Source of the DNA: Sphingomonas desiccabilis
Lineage (GTDB): Bacteria; Pseudomonadota; Alphaproteobacteria; Sphingomonadales; Sphingomonadaceae
Assembly (NCBI RefSeq): GCF_004135605.1
Contig: NZ_SDPT01000002.1
Coordinates: forward strand, 310,001 to 374,000
DNA length: 64,000 nucleotides
Direction: 5' to 3'
Part shown: positions 51,413 to 59,220 of the stretch, in pieces
Numbering within the stretch: the first letter of the stretch is position 1
Layout of the letters: each line of letters starts with the position of its first letter
Notes under the pieces: generated by a model
What the model saw: only the letters and a program-made list of their open reading frames with translations
Database searches by the model: none
Told to the model about the DNA's origin: nothing
Made by a program: the position numbers and the translations under genes

Positions 51413-52345
51413 ATGCCAACTCCACGCTGCCTGCCGTACGGCCCCGATGCGGTCGCCGAGGCGGCCCGGCGCATCGCCGACGGGCAGTGCGTCGCCGTTC
51501 CCACGGAGACGGTGTACGGACTGGCAGCGGACGCCACGCACGCCCAGGCTGTCGCCTCCATCTATGCCGCGAAGGGCCGCCCCAGCTTCAACCCGCTGAT
51601 CGTCCACCTGCCCGATCGCGCCGCGGCGGAGGCGTTGGCCCATTTCGACGAGAATGCCGGTCGCCTCGCCGACGCATTCTGGCCGGGGCCGCTGACCCTG
51701 GTCCTGCCGCTTCGCGAGGATTCGGGGATCGCATCGCTGGTGACGGCCGGCCTTTCGACCATTGCCCTCCGCGTGCCGGCGCACCGCGCGATGCAGGCGC
51801 TGCTTGCCGCCACGGGCAGGCCGCTCGCGGCGCCGTCGGCCAACGCCAGCGGCGGCATCAGTCCGACCCGGGCGGAGCATGTCGCGGCAAGCCTCAAGGG
51901 GCGGATTCCGCTGGTGATCGAGGACGGGCCGACCGAACGCGGGCTGGAGTCGACGATCCTCGCCTGCACCGACGGCACCGTGCGGCTGCTGCGCCCGGGG
52001 CCGATCACCGCCGAGCAGGTCGCGGCGATCACGGGAGTCATGCCGGGCCCCGCCGGCAGCGGGATCGAGGCGCCGGGGCAACTGGCCAGCCATTACGCAC
52101 CCGGCAAGCCGGTGCGGCTCGACGCCACGGCTGCGGATGCAGACGAGTGGCTGATCGGTTTCGGGCCCGTCCGGGGCGACGACACGCTGTCGGCCGCGGG
52201 CAATCTCACCGAAGCGGCAGCGCGGCTGTTCGATTGCCTGCACCGCGCGGATGCAGCACCGAAGGCGCGGATTGCCGTCGCGCCCGTGCCACGCGACGGG
52301 CTGGGCGCCGCGATCAACGATCGCCTGGCGCGCGCAGCCGTCTGA
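51413..52345 (+). CDS. L-threonylcarbamoyladenylate synthase (Sua5/YciO/YrdC type)
   Basis: A 310-residue enzyme making threonylcarbamoyl-AMP for t6A37 of ANN-decoding tRNAs. The N-terminal YrdC domain (CVAVPTETVYGLAADAT, IYAAKGRPSFNPLIVH, PSANASGGISPT) is followed by a C-terminal Sua5 domain beginning about residue 205 (APGQLASHYAPGKPVRL). The ATG (MPTPRC) was chosen; a GTG 18 bases upstream or a TTG at 51359 would add a short leader. It ends 39 bases from convergent msrA. Confidence 0.93.
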   Translation: MPTPRCLPYGPDAVAEAARRIADGQCVAVPTETVYGLAADATHAQAVASIYAAKGRPSFNPLIVHLPDRAAAEALAHFDENAGRLADAFWPGPLTLVLPLREDSGIASLVTAGLSTIALRVPAHRAMQALLAATGRPLAAPSANASGGISPTRAEHVAASLKGRIPLVIEDGPTERGLESTILACTDGTVRLLRPGPITAEQVAAITGVMPGPAGSGIEAPGQLASHYAPGKPVRLDATAADADEWLIGFGPVRGDDTLSAAGNLTEAAARLFDCLHRADAAPKARIAVAPVPRDGLGAAINDRLARAAV

Positions 52346-52384
52346 GGGGCAGCGCGGGGGATCTCCCAGCGCCGCCCATGAAGG

Positions 52385-52933
52385 TCAGGCTGCGGTCGGT
52401 TCCGCCGCCTTGGAACGTGCCGCGAAGCTCTTGCGCAGCTTCTGGAGCTTGGGCGGGATCACCGCCAGGCAATAGGGATTCCGCTGGCCTTCGCCTTCCC
52501 AATATTCCTGGTGATACCCCTCGGCCGGATACCATTCGCCCAGCGGCTCGATCGTGGTGACGATCTTGCCGCCGGTCTCGCCCGCGCGCTCGATGCCGGC
52601 ACGCGCGCGCGCCTCCTGATCGGCGTCGTGCGGGAAGATCGCCGACCGGTACTGCGTCCCGATGTCGTTGCCCTGGCGGTTCAGTTGCGTCGGATCGTGC
52701 GTCGCAAAGAAGATGTCGAGCATCTCGTCATAGCTGATCTGGTCGGCATCATAGGTGATGCGGATCGCCTCGGCATGACCGGTGTCGCCGCCGCACACCT
52801 GCTTGTAGGTCGGATTCGGCACGGTGCCGCCGATGTAGCCGCTCTCGACCGACTCGACGCCGATCACGTCGCGGAACACCGCCTCGGTGCACCAGAAACA
52901 GCCGCCCGCAAAGGTCGCGACTTCGGTAGCCAT
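52385..52933 (-). CDS. msrA: peptide-methionine (S)-S-oxide reductase
   Basis: A 182-residue MsrA that repairs oxidised methionine. The catalytic motif GCFWC is at residues 11-15 with Cys12 as nucleophile. GYIGG and the HAEAIRITYD and YDEML segments also match. The C-terminal extension is Lys/Arg-rich. ATG at 52933 is preferred over the TTG just before it because AGGAG lies 7 bases before the ATG. Confidence 0.95.
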   Translation of the reverse strand: MATEVATFAGGCFWCTEAVFRDVIGVESVESGYIGGTVPNPTYKQVCGGDTGHAEAIRITYDADQISYDEMLDIFFATHDPTQLNRQGNDIGTQYRSAIFPHDADQEARARAGIERAGETGGKIVTTIEPLGEWYPAEGYHQEYWEGEGQRNPYCLAVIPPKLQKLRKSFAARSKAAEPTAA

Positions 52934-53092
52934 CAAACATCTCCTGACAAATGCGAGAACGCGCCGGACTGGATCGAAAGCGGAGCTTCCGACCGCAGCC
53001 CCGCACGCGTTCGTCGCCTAGAGATAGGAACGCGCTCGCCCGGCACAATCACCACTGCTAGGCGATGCGGCCAAAGCAAAGGGGATTGATGC

Positions 53093-54094
53093 ATGCGCGA
53101 AGGTTCGGTCCTGGTGACGGGCGGGGCGGGGTACATCGGCAGCCATGCCGTGCTGGCCCTGCTGGACGCCGGCTGGCGCGTGGTGGTGGTGGACAATCTC
53201 GTCACCGGGTTCGCCTGGGCCGTCGACCCGCGCGCGACCCTGGTCCAGGCGGCGATCGAGGACGAGGCTGCGGTGCGCGCGGTGATGCGCGAGCACGCTG
53301 TCCTGGCCGTTATGCACTTCGCCGGGTCGGTGGTGGTGCCGGAGTCCGTCGCGGACCCGCTCAAATACTATCGCAACAACACCGCCGCGAGCCGGTCTCT
53401 GATCGAAAGCGCGGTCGCCTGCGGGGTGAAGCACTTCATCTTTTCGTCGACTGCCGCGACCTATGGCATCCCCGACCAGGTGCCGATCCGCGAAGACTCG
53501 CCCAAGGCGCCGATCAATCCCTATGGCATGTCCAAGCTGATGACCGAGATCATGCTGAAGGACGTCGCCGCCGCGCATCCGATCAACTATTGCGCGCTGC
53601 GCTACTTCAACGTCGCCGGCGCGGACCCGCAGGGACGCTCGGGCCAGTCGACCGCAGGCGCGACGCACCTGATCAAGGTGGCGGTGGAGGCCGCGACGGG
53701 CAAGCGGAGCCACGTGTCGGTGTTCGGCACCGACTTCGCCACCGAGGACGGGACCGGCGTGCGCGACTATATCCATGTGTCGGACCTGGCGGCGGCGCAC
53801 GTCCATGCGCTCGACCTGCTGATCGCCGAGCCGGGCGAAAGCCGCACGCTCAACTGCGGCTACGGCCGCGGCTATTCGGTGAACCAGGTCCTCGATGCCG
53901 TCGACCGGGTGACCAACCTGAAGATCGATCGCCGCATGGAAGGGCGGCGCCCCGGCGATCCCGATGCGTTGGTCGCGGACAACCGGGCGATCCTTGCCGC
54001 GCTGCCGTGGCGGCCGCAACATGACGATCTGGACCGCATCGTCGCCGACGCGCTCGCCTGGGAACGCGCCCTAGCCGAGCGCGCGCAGGGCTGA
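53093..54094 (+). CDS. galE: UDP-glucose 4-epimerase
   Basis: A 333-residue extended SDR. It has the NAD motif VTGGAGYIGSHAVLALL, the catalytic SSTAATYG serine region, and YGMSK with the active Tyr and Lys. NCGYGRGYSVNQVLDAV near residue 255 is characteristic of GalE. It interconverts UDP-glucose and UDP-galactose for surface polysaccharides. No other sugar genes flank it here. Confidence 0.93.
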   Translation: MREGSVLVTGGAGYIGSHAVLALLDAGWRVVVVDNLVTGFAWAVDPRATLVQAAIEDEAAVRAVMREHAVLAVMHFAGSVVVPESVADPLKYYRNNTAASRSLIESAVACGVKHFIFSSTAATYGIPDQVPIREDSPKAPINPYGMSKLMTEIMLKDVAAAHPINYCALRYFNVAGADPQGRSGQSTAGATHLIKVAVEAATGKRSHVSVFGTDFATEDGTGVRDYIHVSDLAAAHVHALDLLIAEPGESRTLNCGYGRGYSVNQVLDAVDRVTNLKIDRRMEGRRPGDPDALVADNRAILAALPWRPQHDDLDRIVADALAWERALAERAQG

Positions 54095-54250
54095 CGCAAC
54101 GACAACGTCATAACAATTATTACGAATATCGAAGCTGTGCGGAGAATATCGTTGAACAGCTCAGCAGTTGACGACCGCCGGGGCAAGTGAGAGCATCAAG
54201 CTTCGGCTGCTGAGTCGAATAAGCGGTAATAACGCGCATCGGAGTCACGC

Positions 54251-54475
54251 ATGGTCAAGCTGATCAAAGTATCCGTATTGGCTGCAGTTTTCGCGACTGG
54301 ATTCGTCAATCCAGTAGGAGCGCAGGTGAAGCGGCAGGAGTCCGCAACGTTTTTCTTCAGTGACGAGAATTACACGGAGCAGGTCGGCTTTTTCGTTCGG
54401 TTCTGCGATGGCAGCTTCTCGCGCGGCGGTACAGCCACGCTTTACAGTCAAGACCACTACTACGGTTGCAATTGA
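54251..54475 (+). CDS. small secreted protein, DUF6289-like
   Basis: A 74-residue protein with a signal peptide: KLIK followed by a hydrophobic stretch and cleavage after NPVGA (residue 24). The mature part is about 50 residues with two cysteines (52 and 73) that could pair, and a FFFSDENYTEQVGFF ... CDGSFSRGGTATLYS pattern like the DUF6289 family of small secreted proteins. A CGGAG site is 7 bases before the ATG. The gene and the 150 bases before it are clearly less GC-rich than the rest of the window, a sign of transfer or weak constraint. Confidence 0.7.
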   Translation: MVKLIKVSVLAAVFATGFVNPVGAQVKRQESATFFFSDENYTEQVGFFVRFCDGSFSRGGTATLYSQDHYYGCN

Positions 54476-54483
54476 TCGGCGTC

Positions 54484-54517
54484 GGGCGTCGGTGCGGCGG
54501 CGGTCGCGCCGACGCCC
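54484..54517. terminator. possible hairpin terminator between two convergent genes
   Basis: Arms GGGCGTCGG and CCGACGCCC form a perfect 9-base stem with a 16-base loop, between the small secreted gene and the PAP2 gene that face each other. No T run follows, so it is a weak candidate. Confidence 0.35.
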
Positions 54518-54575
54518 GCATCTGGTGAGTGCTCGGCAGGGGGATCGCTGAGAAGCGGGATGGTGGCCGAAGGCG

Positions 54576-55289
54576 TCAGACCTTCGTGCGAGCGAGCAGC
54601 GTCAGCTCCACCCGCCACCAGCCGAGCGCCCAGAGCGCGCCGAAGATCCAGCCGGCGAGCACGTCGCTCGGCCAATGTACCCCCAGATACACCCGGCTGA
54701 TCCCGATCAGCGCGACGATCGTCATGGTGGCGGCGACGACGAACAGCCGTACGCGCGCCTCCCGGATCATCGGGAAGAGCAGCGTGGCGACCGTCAGATA
54801 CACGATCGCGCTGTTCGCGCTGTGGCCGGACGGGAAGCTCGCCGAGGTCTCTCGCATCAGATGCTCGACCAGATCCGGCCGGGCGCGCTCGAACAACTGC
54901 TTGAGCAGCGACACCATGCTGCCCCCGCCGATCGTCGCCACCAGCGTCAGCGCCGCAGTCCGCCAGAGGCGGCGGAGCAGCAGCAGGATGGTCGCAAGCG
55001 TCACCACCAGGGTGAGCACCGTGCCGCTGCCGAGCGCGGTGATGTCGCGCGCGATCGAGGGCAGCTTGGCGGGACCGATCGGCACGTCGGGGTGGCCCGG
55101 CACGCGCATCGCGAGGATCAGCGTCCGGTCGAACGCCAGCGCGTCGCCGCGTGCGATCACCGAGGCGAGGAACAGCAACGCGAGCAGCGCGACGACGACG
55201 AGCACGCCCGCGATCAGCGGCCATGGCCTACGGCCGGACGCACGCGTTTCGTCGTCCAGGGATACGAGAGGGGGAGCCATGGCCCGCAT
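54576..55289 (-). CDS. PAP2 superfamily phosphatase
   Basis: A 237-residue membrane phosphatase with the three acid-phosphatase motifs: KQLFERARP (KxxxxxxRP), PSGHS (PSGH) and SRVYLGVHWPSD (SRxxxxxHxxxD). About six hydrophobic segments are present. It would act on lipid phosphates such as phosphatidic acid or undecaprenyl pyrophosphate. Two ATGs stand close together (55289 and 55280) and neither has a clear ribosome site. Confidence 0.93.
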   Translation of the reverse strand: MRAMAPPLVSLDDETRASGRRPWPLIAGVLVVVALLALLFLASVIARGDALAFDRTLILAMRVPGHPDVPIGPAKLPSIARDITALGSGTVLTLVVTLATILLLLRRLWRTAALTLVATIGGGSMVSLLKQLFERARPDLVEHLMRETSASFPSGHSANSAIVYLTVATLLFPMIREARVRLFVVAATMTIVALIGISRVYLGVHWPSDVLAGWIFGALWALGWWRVELTLLARTKV

Positions 55290-55371
55290 GTCGCAGTCTA
55301 TGCGCGCCGGGGCAATCAGGGACGGGGCAGAGCCGGTCTCGGCGGTGGTACGCGGCGGCGCGTGCGGAAAG

Positions 55372-55447
55372 TGGTGGGCTCGCCGGGATTCGAACCCGGG
55401 ACCTACAGATTAAAAGTCCGTTGCTCTACCGACTGAGCTACGAGCCC
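55372..55447 (-). tRNA. tRNA-Lys (anticodon UUU)
   Basis: A 76-base tRNA with the CCA encoded. The acceptor arm GGGCTCG pairs with CGAGCCC, the D-arm has AGCTCAG, the anticodon loop is CTTTTAA (anticodon TTT), and the T-arm contains GGTTCGAATCC. It reads Lys codons AAA and AAG. Confidence 0.97.
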
Positions 55448-55530
55448 TCACCATTGCGTCGTTGCGATCGCGCCGGCAGTTCGATCCGGCGCCTGTCAAA
55501 CGCCCGACGACGCGGTACGTGCCGCGCGCC

Positions 55531-56025
55531 CTACGGAGCCGGAGCCGCCGGGTCAACCGCCCGGGCGCGTCGCAGCCTGCGGGCGAGCTGGCGGATGGTC
55601 AGGGAGCTCACGGGGTCGCGCCAGTCGGGCGCGAGTTGCGCGAGCGGATCGAGCACGAAATCCCGGGTCCGGAATGCCGGATGCGGCACGATGAGGCCGT
55701 GGCTCGCCCAGGGCCCCCCGGACCAGAGCACCAGATCGAGGTCGAGCACCCGTGTTCCCCAACGCCGCCCACGCCGTCTCCCGAAGCTGCGCTCGATCGC
55801 CTTGCACCGCGCCAGCATCTCGGGCGGGGAGAGCGGGCTTTCCACCAGCGCGACCGTGTTGGCGTAGCGCCGCAGCGAGGGGCCGAGCGGCGCGCTGCGG
55901 ATCACCGGCGCGACGGCGACCACGCCCCCCAGCGCCTTCAGCGCAGCCGCGACCTCTTGCTCGGGGCTGCCGTGGTATCCACGGCGGTTGGACCCGATCG
56001 CGATCGCATAGCTTGCCCTTCCCAT
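55531..56025 (-). CDS. folK: 2-amino-4-hydroxy-6-hydroxymethyldihydropteridine diphosphokinase
   Basis: A 164-residue HPPK of folate synthesis. The N terminus ASYAIAIGSNRRGYHG and the motif RRWGTRVLDLDLVLWSG match the family; LIVPHPAFRTRDFVLDPL is the substrate-binding end. The start MGRASY gives the standard N terminus; a longer open frame reaches 56220 but enters the divergent UDG gene. It is convergent with nothing nearby and lies 83 bases from the tRNA. Confidence 0.94.
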   Translation of the reverse strand: MGRASYAIAIGSNRRGYHGSPEQEVAAALKALGGVVAVAPVIRSAPLGPSLRRYANTVALVESPLSPPEMLARCKAIERSFGRRRGRRWGTRVLDLDLVLWSGGPWASHGLIVPHPAFRTRDFVLDPLAQLAPDWRDPVSSLTIRQLARRLRRARAVDPAAPAP

Positions 56026-56048
56026 GCTCCGGCGCCTACCGCAGCCCC

Positions 56049-56714
56049 ATGTCTGCTGCCACCCCGCTTCGCGCCACCGAACCCCCTCATGATTGCCCGC
56101 TCTGCCCCCGCCTGGTGGGGTTTCGCGAATCACTGCGGCAGGGATATCCGGACTGGTGGAACGCGCCGGTGCCCGCGTTCGGCGATCCCGACGCCTGGCT
56201 GGCGGTGGTGGGCCTCGCACCCGGAAAGCATGGCGCCAACCGCACCGGCCGGCCCTTCACCGGCGACTACGCCGGGGCGTTGCTCTACGACACGCTTGCG
56301 AAGTTCGGCTTGTCGGAAGGGGTGTTCGACGCGCGTCCCGACGACGGGCTCGAACTCCGGGGCGTGATGCTCGTCAACGCGGTGCGCTGCCTGCCGCCGG
56401 AGAACAAGCCGACGCCGGAGGAGATCCGCACCTGCCGCCCGTTCCTGGAGGCACCGATCGCAGCGCTACCGCGCGTGCGCGTGTTCGTGGCGCTCGGTCA
56501 GATCGCCCACCAGTCGGCGGTGAAGGCGCTCGGCGGCAAGCTTCCCAAGGCCAAGTTCGGCCATCTCGCCGAGCATCGTATGCCGGACGGCCGCATCCTG
56601 GTCGATAGCTACCACTGCTCGCGCTACAACCAGAACACCGGCCGGTTGACCCAGCCGATGTTCGAGGCGGTGTTCGAGCGGGCGCTGCAGCTGCGCGACG
56701 CCGTCGCCGCCTGA
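56049..56714 (+). CDS. uracil-DNA glycosylase, family 5 (UDGb type)
   Basis: A 221-residue UDG superfamily protein of the UDGb class. It shows GLAPGKHGANRTGRPFTGDYAG (motif 1) and YHCSRYNQNTGR (motif 2), both family 5 forms. Cys16, Cys19 and a second pair in CLPPENKPTPEEIRTC would hold the [4Fe-4S] cluster. It removes uracil and hypoxanthine from DNA. The start is placed at MSAATPL, divergent from folK. It ends 10 bases from the stop of aguB. Confidence 0.92.
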   Translation: MSAATPLRATEPPHDCPLCPRLVGFRESLRQGYPDWWNAPVPAFGDPDAWLAVVGLAPGKHGANRTGRPFTGDYAGALLYDTLAKFGLSEGVFDARPDDGLELRGVMLVNAVRCLPPENKPTPEEIRTCRPFLEAPIAALPRVRVFVALGQIAHQSAVKALGGKLPKAKFGHLAEHRMPDGRILVDSYHCSRYNQNTGRLTQPMFEAVFERALQLRDAVAA

Positions 56715-56724
56715 CGCTGCGGCG

Positions 56725-57573
56725 TCAGATGTCCTGCGTCAGCCGGCCATAGAGCTCCGGCCGGCGATCGCGGAAGAAGCCGAACGCGGCGCGGTGACGC
56801 TTGACCCGGTCGAGGTCGAGCGTCGCGGTGATGACGCCTTCTTCTTCGCGGTCCAGCTCGGCCAGGATGTCGCCGCGCTCGTCGCAGATGAAGCTGGTGC
56901 CGTAGAAGGTCTGGCCGTGTTCGGTGCCGACGCGGTTGGCGGCGATCACGGGCACGACGTTAGACACCGCATGGCCGACCATCGCGCGGCGCCACAGCCG
57001 GGCGGTGTCGAGGCTGGTGTCGTGCGGCTCGCTGCCGATCGCGGTCGGGTAGAAGAGCAGCTGCGCGCCCATCAGCATCATCGCGCGGGCGGTTTCCGGG
57101 TACCACTGGTCCCAGCAGACGCCGACGCCGATCTTGGCGGCGGGACCGTCCCACACCTTGAACCCGGTGTTGCCGGGGCGGAAGTAGAACTTCTCCTCAT
57201 AGCCAGGGCCGTCGGGGATGTGGCTCTTGCGATACACGCCCTGGACGCGGCCGTCGGGGCCGATCATCGCGAGCGAGTTGTAATAGTGCGGCCCGTCCGC
57301 CTCGAAGAAGCTGGTCGGGATATGCACCTTCAGCTCGGCGGCGAGTGCCTGCATCGCCAGTACCGCCTTGTGCTCGTCGGCGGGCTTCGCATTGGCGAAC
57401 AGCCCCTCGTCCTCGACACGGCAGAAATATTCGCCCTCGAACAGCTCGGGCGGCAGGATCACCTGCGCACCTTTGGCCGCAGCCTCGCGCACCAGGCGGG
57501 TGACCTTGGCGATGTTCGCATCGATGTCGTTGGAAAAGGCGAGCTGCAGCGCGGCGACGGTGATTTCGGTCAT
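56725..57573 (-). CDS. aguB: N-carbamoylputrescine amidase
   Basis: A 282-residue carbon-nitrogen hydrolase, the second step of agmatine to putrescine. The Glu-Lys-Cys triad is visible in LPPELFEGEYF, YRKSHIPDG and GVCWDQWYPE. The FYFRPGNTGFKVWD segment is specific to plant and bacterial AguB. It lies next to aguA with an inverted repeat between them. Confidence 0.94.
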   Translation of the reverse strand: MTEITVAALQLAFSNDIDANIAKVTRLVREAAAKGAQVILPPELFEGEYFCRVEDEGLFANAKPADEHKAVLAMQALAAELKVHIPTSFFEADGPHYYNSLAMIGPDGRVQGVYRKSHIPDGPGYEEKFYFRPGNTGFKVWDGPAAKIGVGVCWDQWYPETARAMMLMGAQLLFYPTAIGSEPHDTSLDTARLWRRAMVGHAVSNVVPVIAANRVGTEHGQTFYGTSFICDERGDILAELDREEEGVITATLDLDRVKRHRAAFGFFRDRRPELYGRLTQDI

Positions 57574-57644
57574 GCCGCGCTATGTAGTCGAACTGGCCTG
57601 CGTTGCCAGAGGCGGATTGGGGCTCCTGTCGAGGGAAGGAGCCG

Positions 57645-57731
57645 TACTCCGGCGCAGGCCAGGGTCCAGGTGCGGGCGGCTCGCGAGATGCGGCTCGGTT
57701 CCCCCAACTGGCCCGGGCCTGCGCCGGGGTA
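57645..57731. repeat. imperfect inverted repeat between aguB and aguA (REP-like)
   Basis: Left arm at 57645-57668 (TACTCCGGCGCAGGCCAGGG then TCCA) pairs with right arm at 57709-57731, whose complement is TACCCCGGCGCAGGCCCGGG then CCA. They match at 20 or more positions with two substitutions and one extra base. The 40-base spacer is also GC-rich. It looks like the large palindromic intergenic elements seen in sphingomonads. It could also act as an RNA hairpin between the two genes. Confidence 0.6.
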
Positions 57732-57757
57732 CGAGGAAGGGCTAGGCCCTCGCAGGA

Positions 57758-58732
57758 TCAGCGGCTGGGAATCTGCTGGCTGATGCAGTGGAAGCTGCCG
57801 CCCCCGGTCAGGATATGGTCGGCGCGCAGGCCCACCACCGTGCGGTCCGGGAAGATCGCCGCGAGCGCCGCCACCGCCGCGTCGTCGCTCGACTGGCCAT
57901 AGACCGGCACCACCACCGCGGCGTTGCCGATGTAGAAGTTCATGTAGCTCGCCGGGATCACCTCGTCCTCGGACTCCACGCGGCCGGGGGAGGGGATGCG
58001 GACGAGCTCGACGCCGGCCGCCTCTGCGCGCTCGGCCGCATCGCGGTACACGTCGGCGTTGGGGTCGCCCTCGGCCGGCTCCGGGATCGCCAGGCGGTTC
58101 GGGCCGACGAAGCGGGCGAGGTTGTCGACATGGCCGTCGGTATGGTCGTTGAGCAGCCCGTCGCCCAGCCACAGGAAGCGGGTGTAGCCCAGGTCGGCCC
58201 GCAGCAGCGCCTCCGCCTTGTCGCGGGTGAAGTCCTCGCCATTGCGGTTCGGGTTCAGCAGGCACTGCTCGGTGGTGACGACCAGGCCCGTGCCGTCGCC
58301 GTCGATGGCGCCGCCCTCGATGATCCAGTCGTGGGTCTCGGCCGCGATCCCGCGCTGGCGGGCAAGCCCCGCGCCGACACTGTTGTCGCCGGGCAGGTCG
58401 TACTTGCCGCCCCAACCGTTGAACGCGAAGTCGTGCGCGCGGCCATCGCCGTCCAGGATCGCGCCGGTGTCGCGCAGCCAGATGTCGCCGAACGGCTCCA
58501 CCACCACCTCGGCCGCGTCCCCCGCCATCGCCCGCGCGGCTGCGGCGGCTTCCTCATCCGCTGCGACCAGCAGCACCCGCTCGCCGGCGCCATCCGCATG
58601 GACGGCCCGCGCGAAGGCGACGACTTCCTCGCGGGCGGGTTCGAGGTCTTCGAGCCAGAGTTCGGGATGGCTGGGGAAGCCGATCCAGACGGCGTCGTGG
58701 CGGGCCCATTCGGCGGGAGGAGGCGTAGTCAT
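57758..58732 (-). CDS. aguA: agmatine deiminase
   Basis: A 324-residue guanidino-group-modifying enzyme that turns agmatine into N-carbamoylputrescine. The active cysteine is in GGGSFHCISQQIP near residue 313. The acidic and histidine residues are in FGDIWLRDTGAI, LNDHTDGHVDN and EDEVIPASYMNFYIGN. The start is at MTTPPPAEW, since the longer frame crosses into the Nudix gene. It lies 184 bases upstream of aguB and is probably cotranscribed. Confidence 0.95.
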   Translation of the reverse strand: MTTPPPAEWARHDAVWIGFPSHPELWLEDLEPAREEVVAFARAVHADGAGERVLLVAADEEAAAAARAMAGDAAEVVVEPFGDIWLRDTGAILDGDGRAHDFAFNGWGGKYDLPGDNSVGAGLARQRGIAAETHDWIIEGGAIDGDGTGLVVTTEQCLLNPNRNGEDFTRDKAEALLRADLGYTRFLWLGDGLLNDHTDGHVDNLARFVGPNRLAIPEPAEGDPNADVYRDAAERAEAAGVELVRIPSPGRVESEDEVIPASYMNFYIGNAAVVVPVYGQSSDDAAVAALAAIFPDRTVVGLRADHILTGGGSFHCISQQIPSR

Positions 58733-58773
58733 GGCGGCGTCCTTAGCGGTCGATGCGAATACCGGGAAGGCCG

Positions 58774-59178
58774 CTAGTCGTGTTGCCGCCATGCCGCCAC
58801 CGCGATCCGCGTGGAAATGGTCAACTGGTCTGGCAGGGCGTCGAGCGCGAACCATGCCACCTCGTCGTGCTTCTCGGGCTCGCGGTTGACCGGCGATCCG
58901 GTGAATGCGTGCACCAGGAACACGGGTGCTGTCCAATGTGTGCCTGCCGCGCGGTCGATATGGTCGACGAAGCACAGCAGCCGGTCGGCGGTGATCGCGA
59001 TTCCGGTCTCCTCCATCACTTCGCGCTCGGTCGCGGCGGCGGCGGTTTCGAACAGATCGATCTTGCCGCCCGGCAGGCCCCAATGGCCGATCTCCGGGGG
59101 GCGCTTGCGCCGGACAAGCAGAATGCGATCGTCCACGATGATGGCGGCGCCACAGCCGACGCGGGGCTCGGTGAACAT
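58774..59178 (-). CDS. Nudix family hydrolase
   Basis: A 134-residue Nudix protein. The Nudix box is GGKIDLFETAAAATEREVMEETGI, complete with the REVxEExGI glutamates. The C-terminal FLVHAFTGSP and EKHDEVAWFALDALP parts resemble ADP-ribose or nucleotide-sugar hydrolases, but substrate is not certain. It is 41 bases before aguA on the same strand and may be in the same unit. Confidence 0.93.
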   Translation of the reverse strand: MFTEPRVGCGAAIIVDDRILLVRRKRPPEIGHWGLPGGKIDLFETAAAATEREVMEETGIAITADRLLCFVDHIDRAAGTHWTAPVFLVHAFTGSPVNREPEKHDEVAWFALDALPDQLTISTRIAVAAWRQHD

Positions 59179-59220
59179 CGTTCAAACCGGCACGGGCGTA
59201 TCAGGCACCCGTGCCCTCCC

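Noticed and set aside
54460..55224. 254-codon frame on the - strand
   Set aside because: It is a shifted frame of the PAP2 phosphatase, whose three motifs are complete in the chosen frame.
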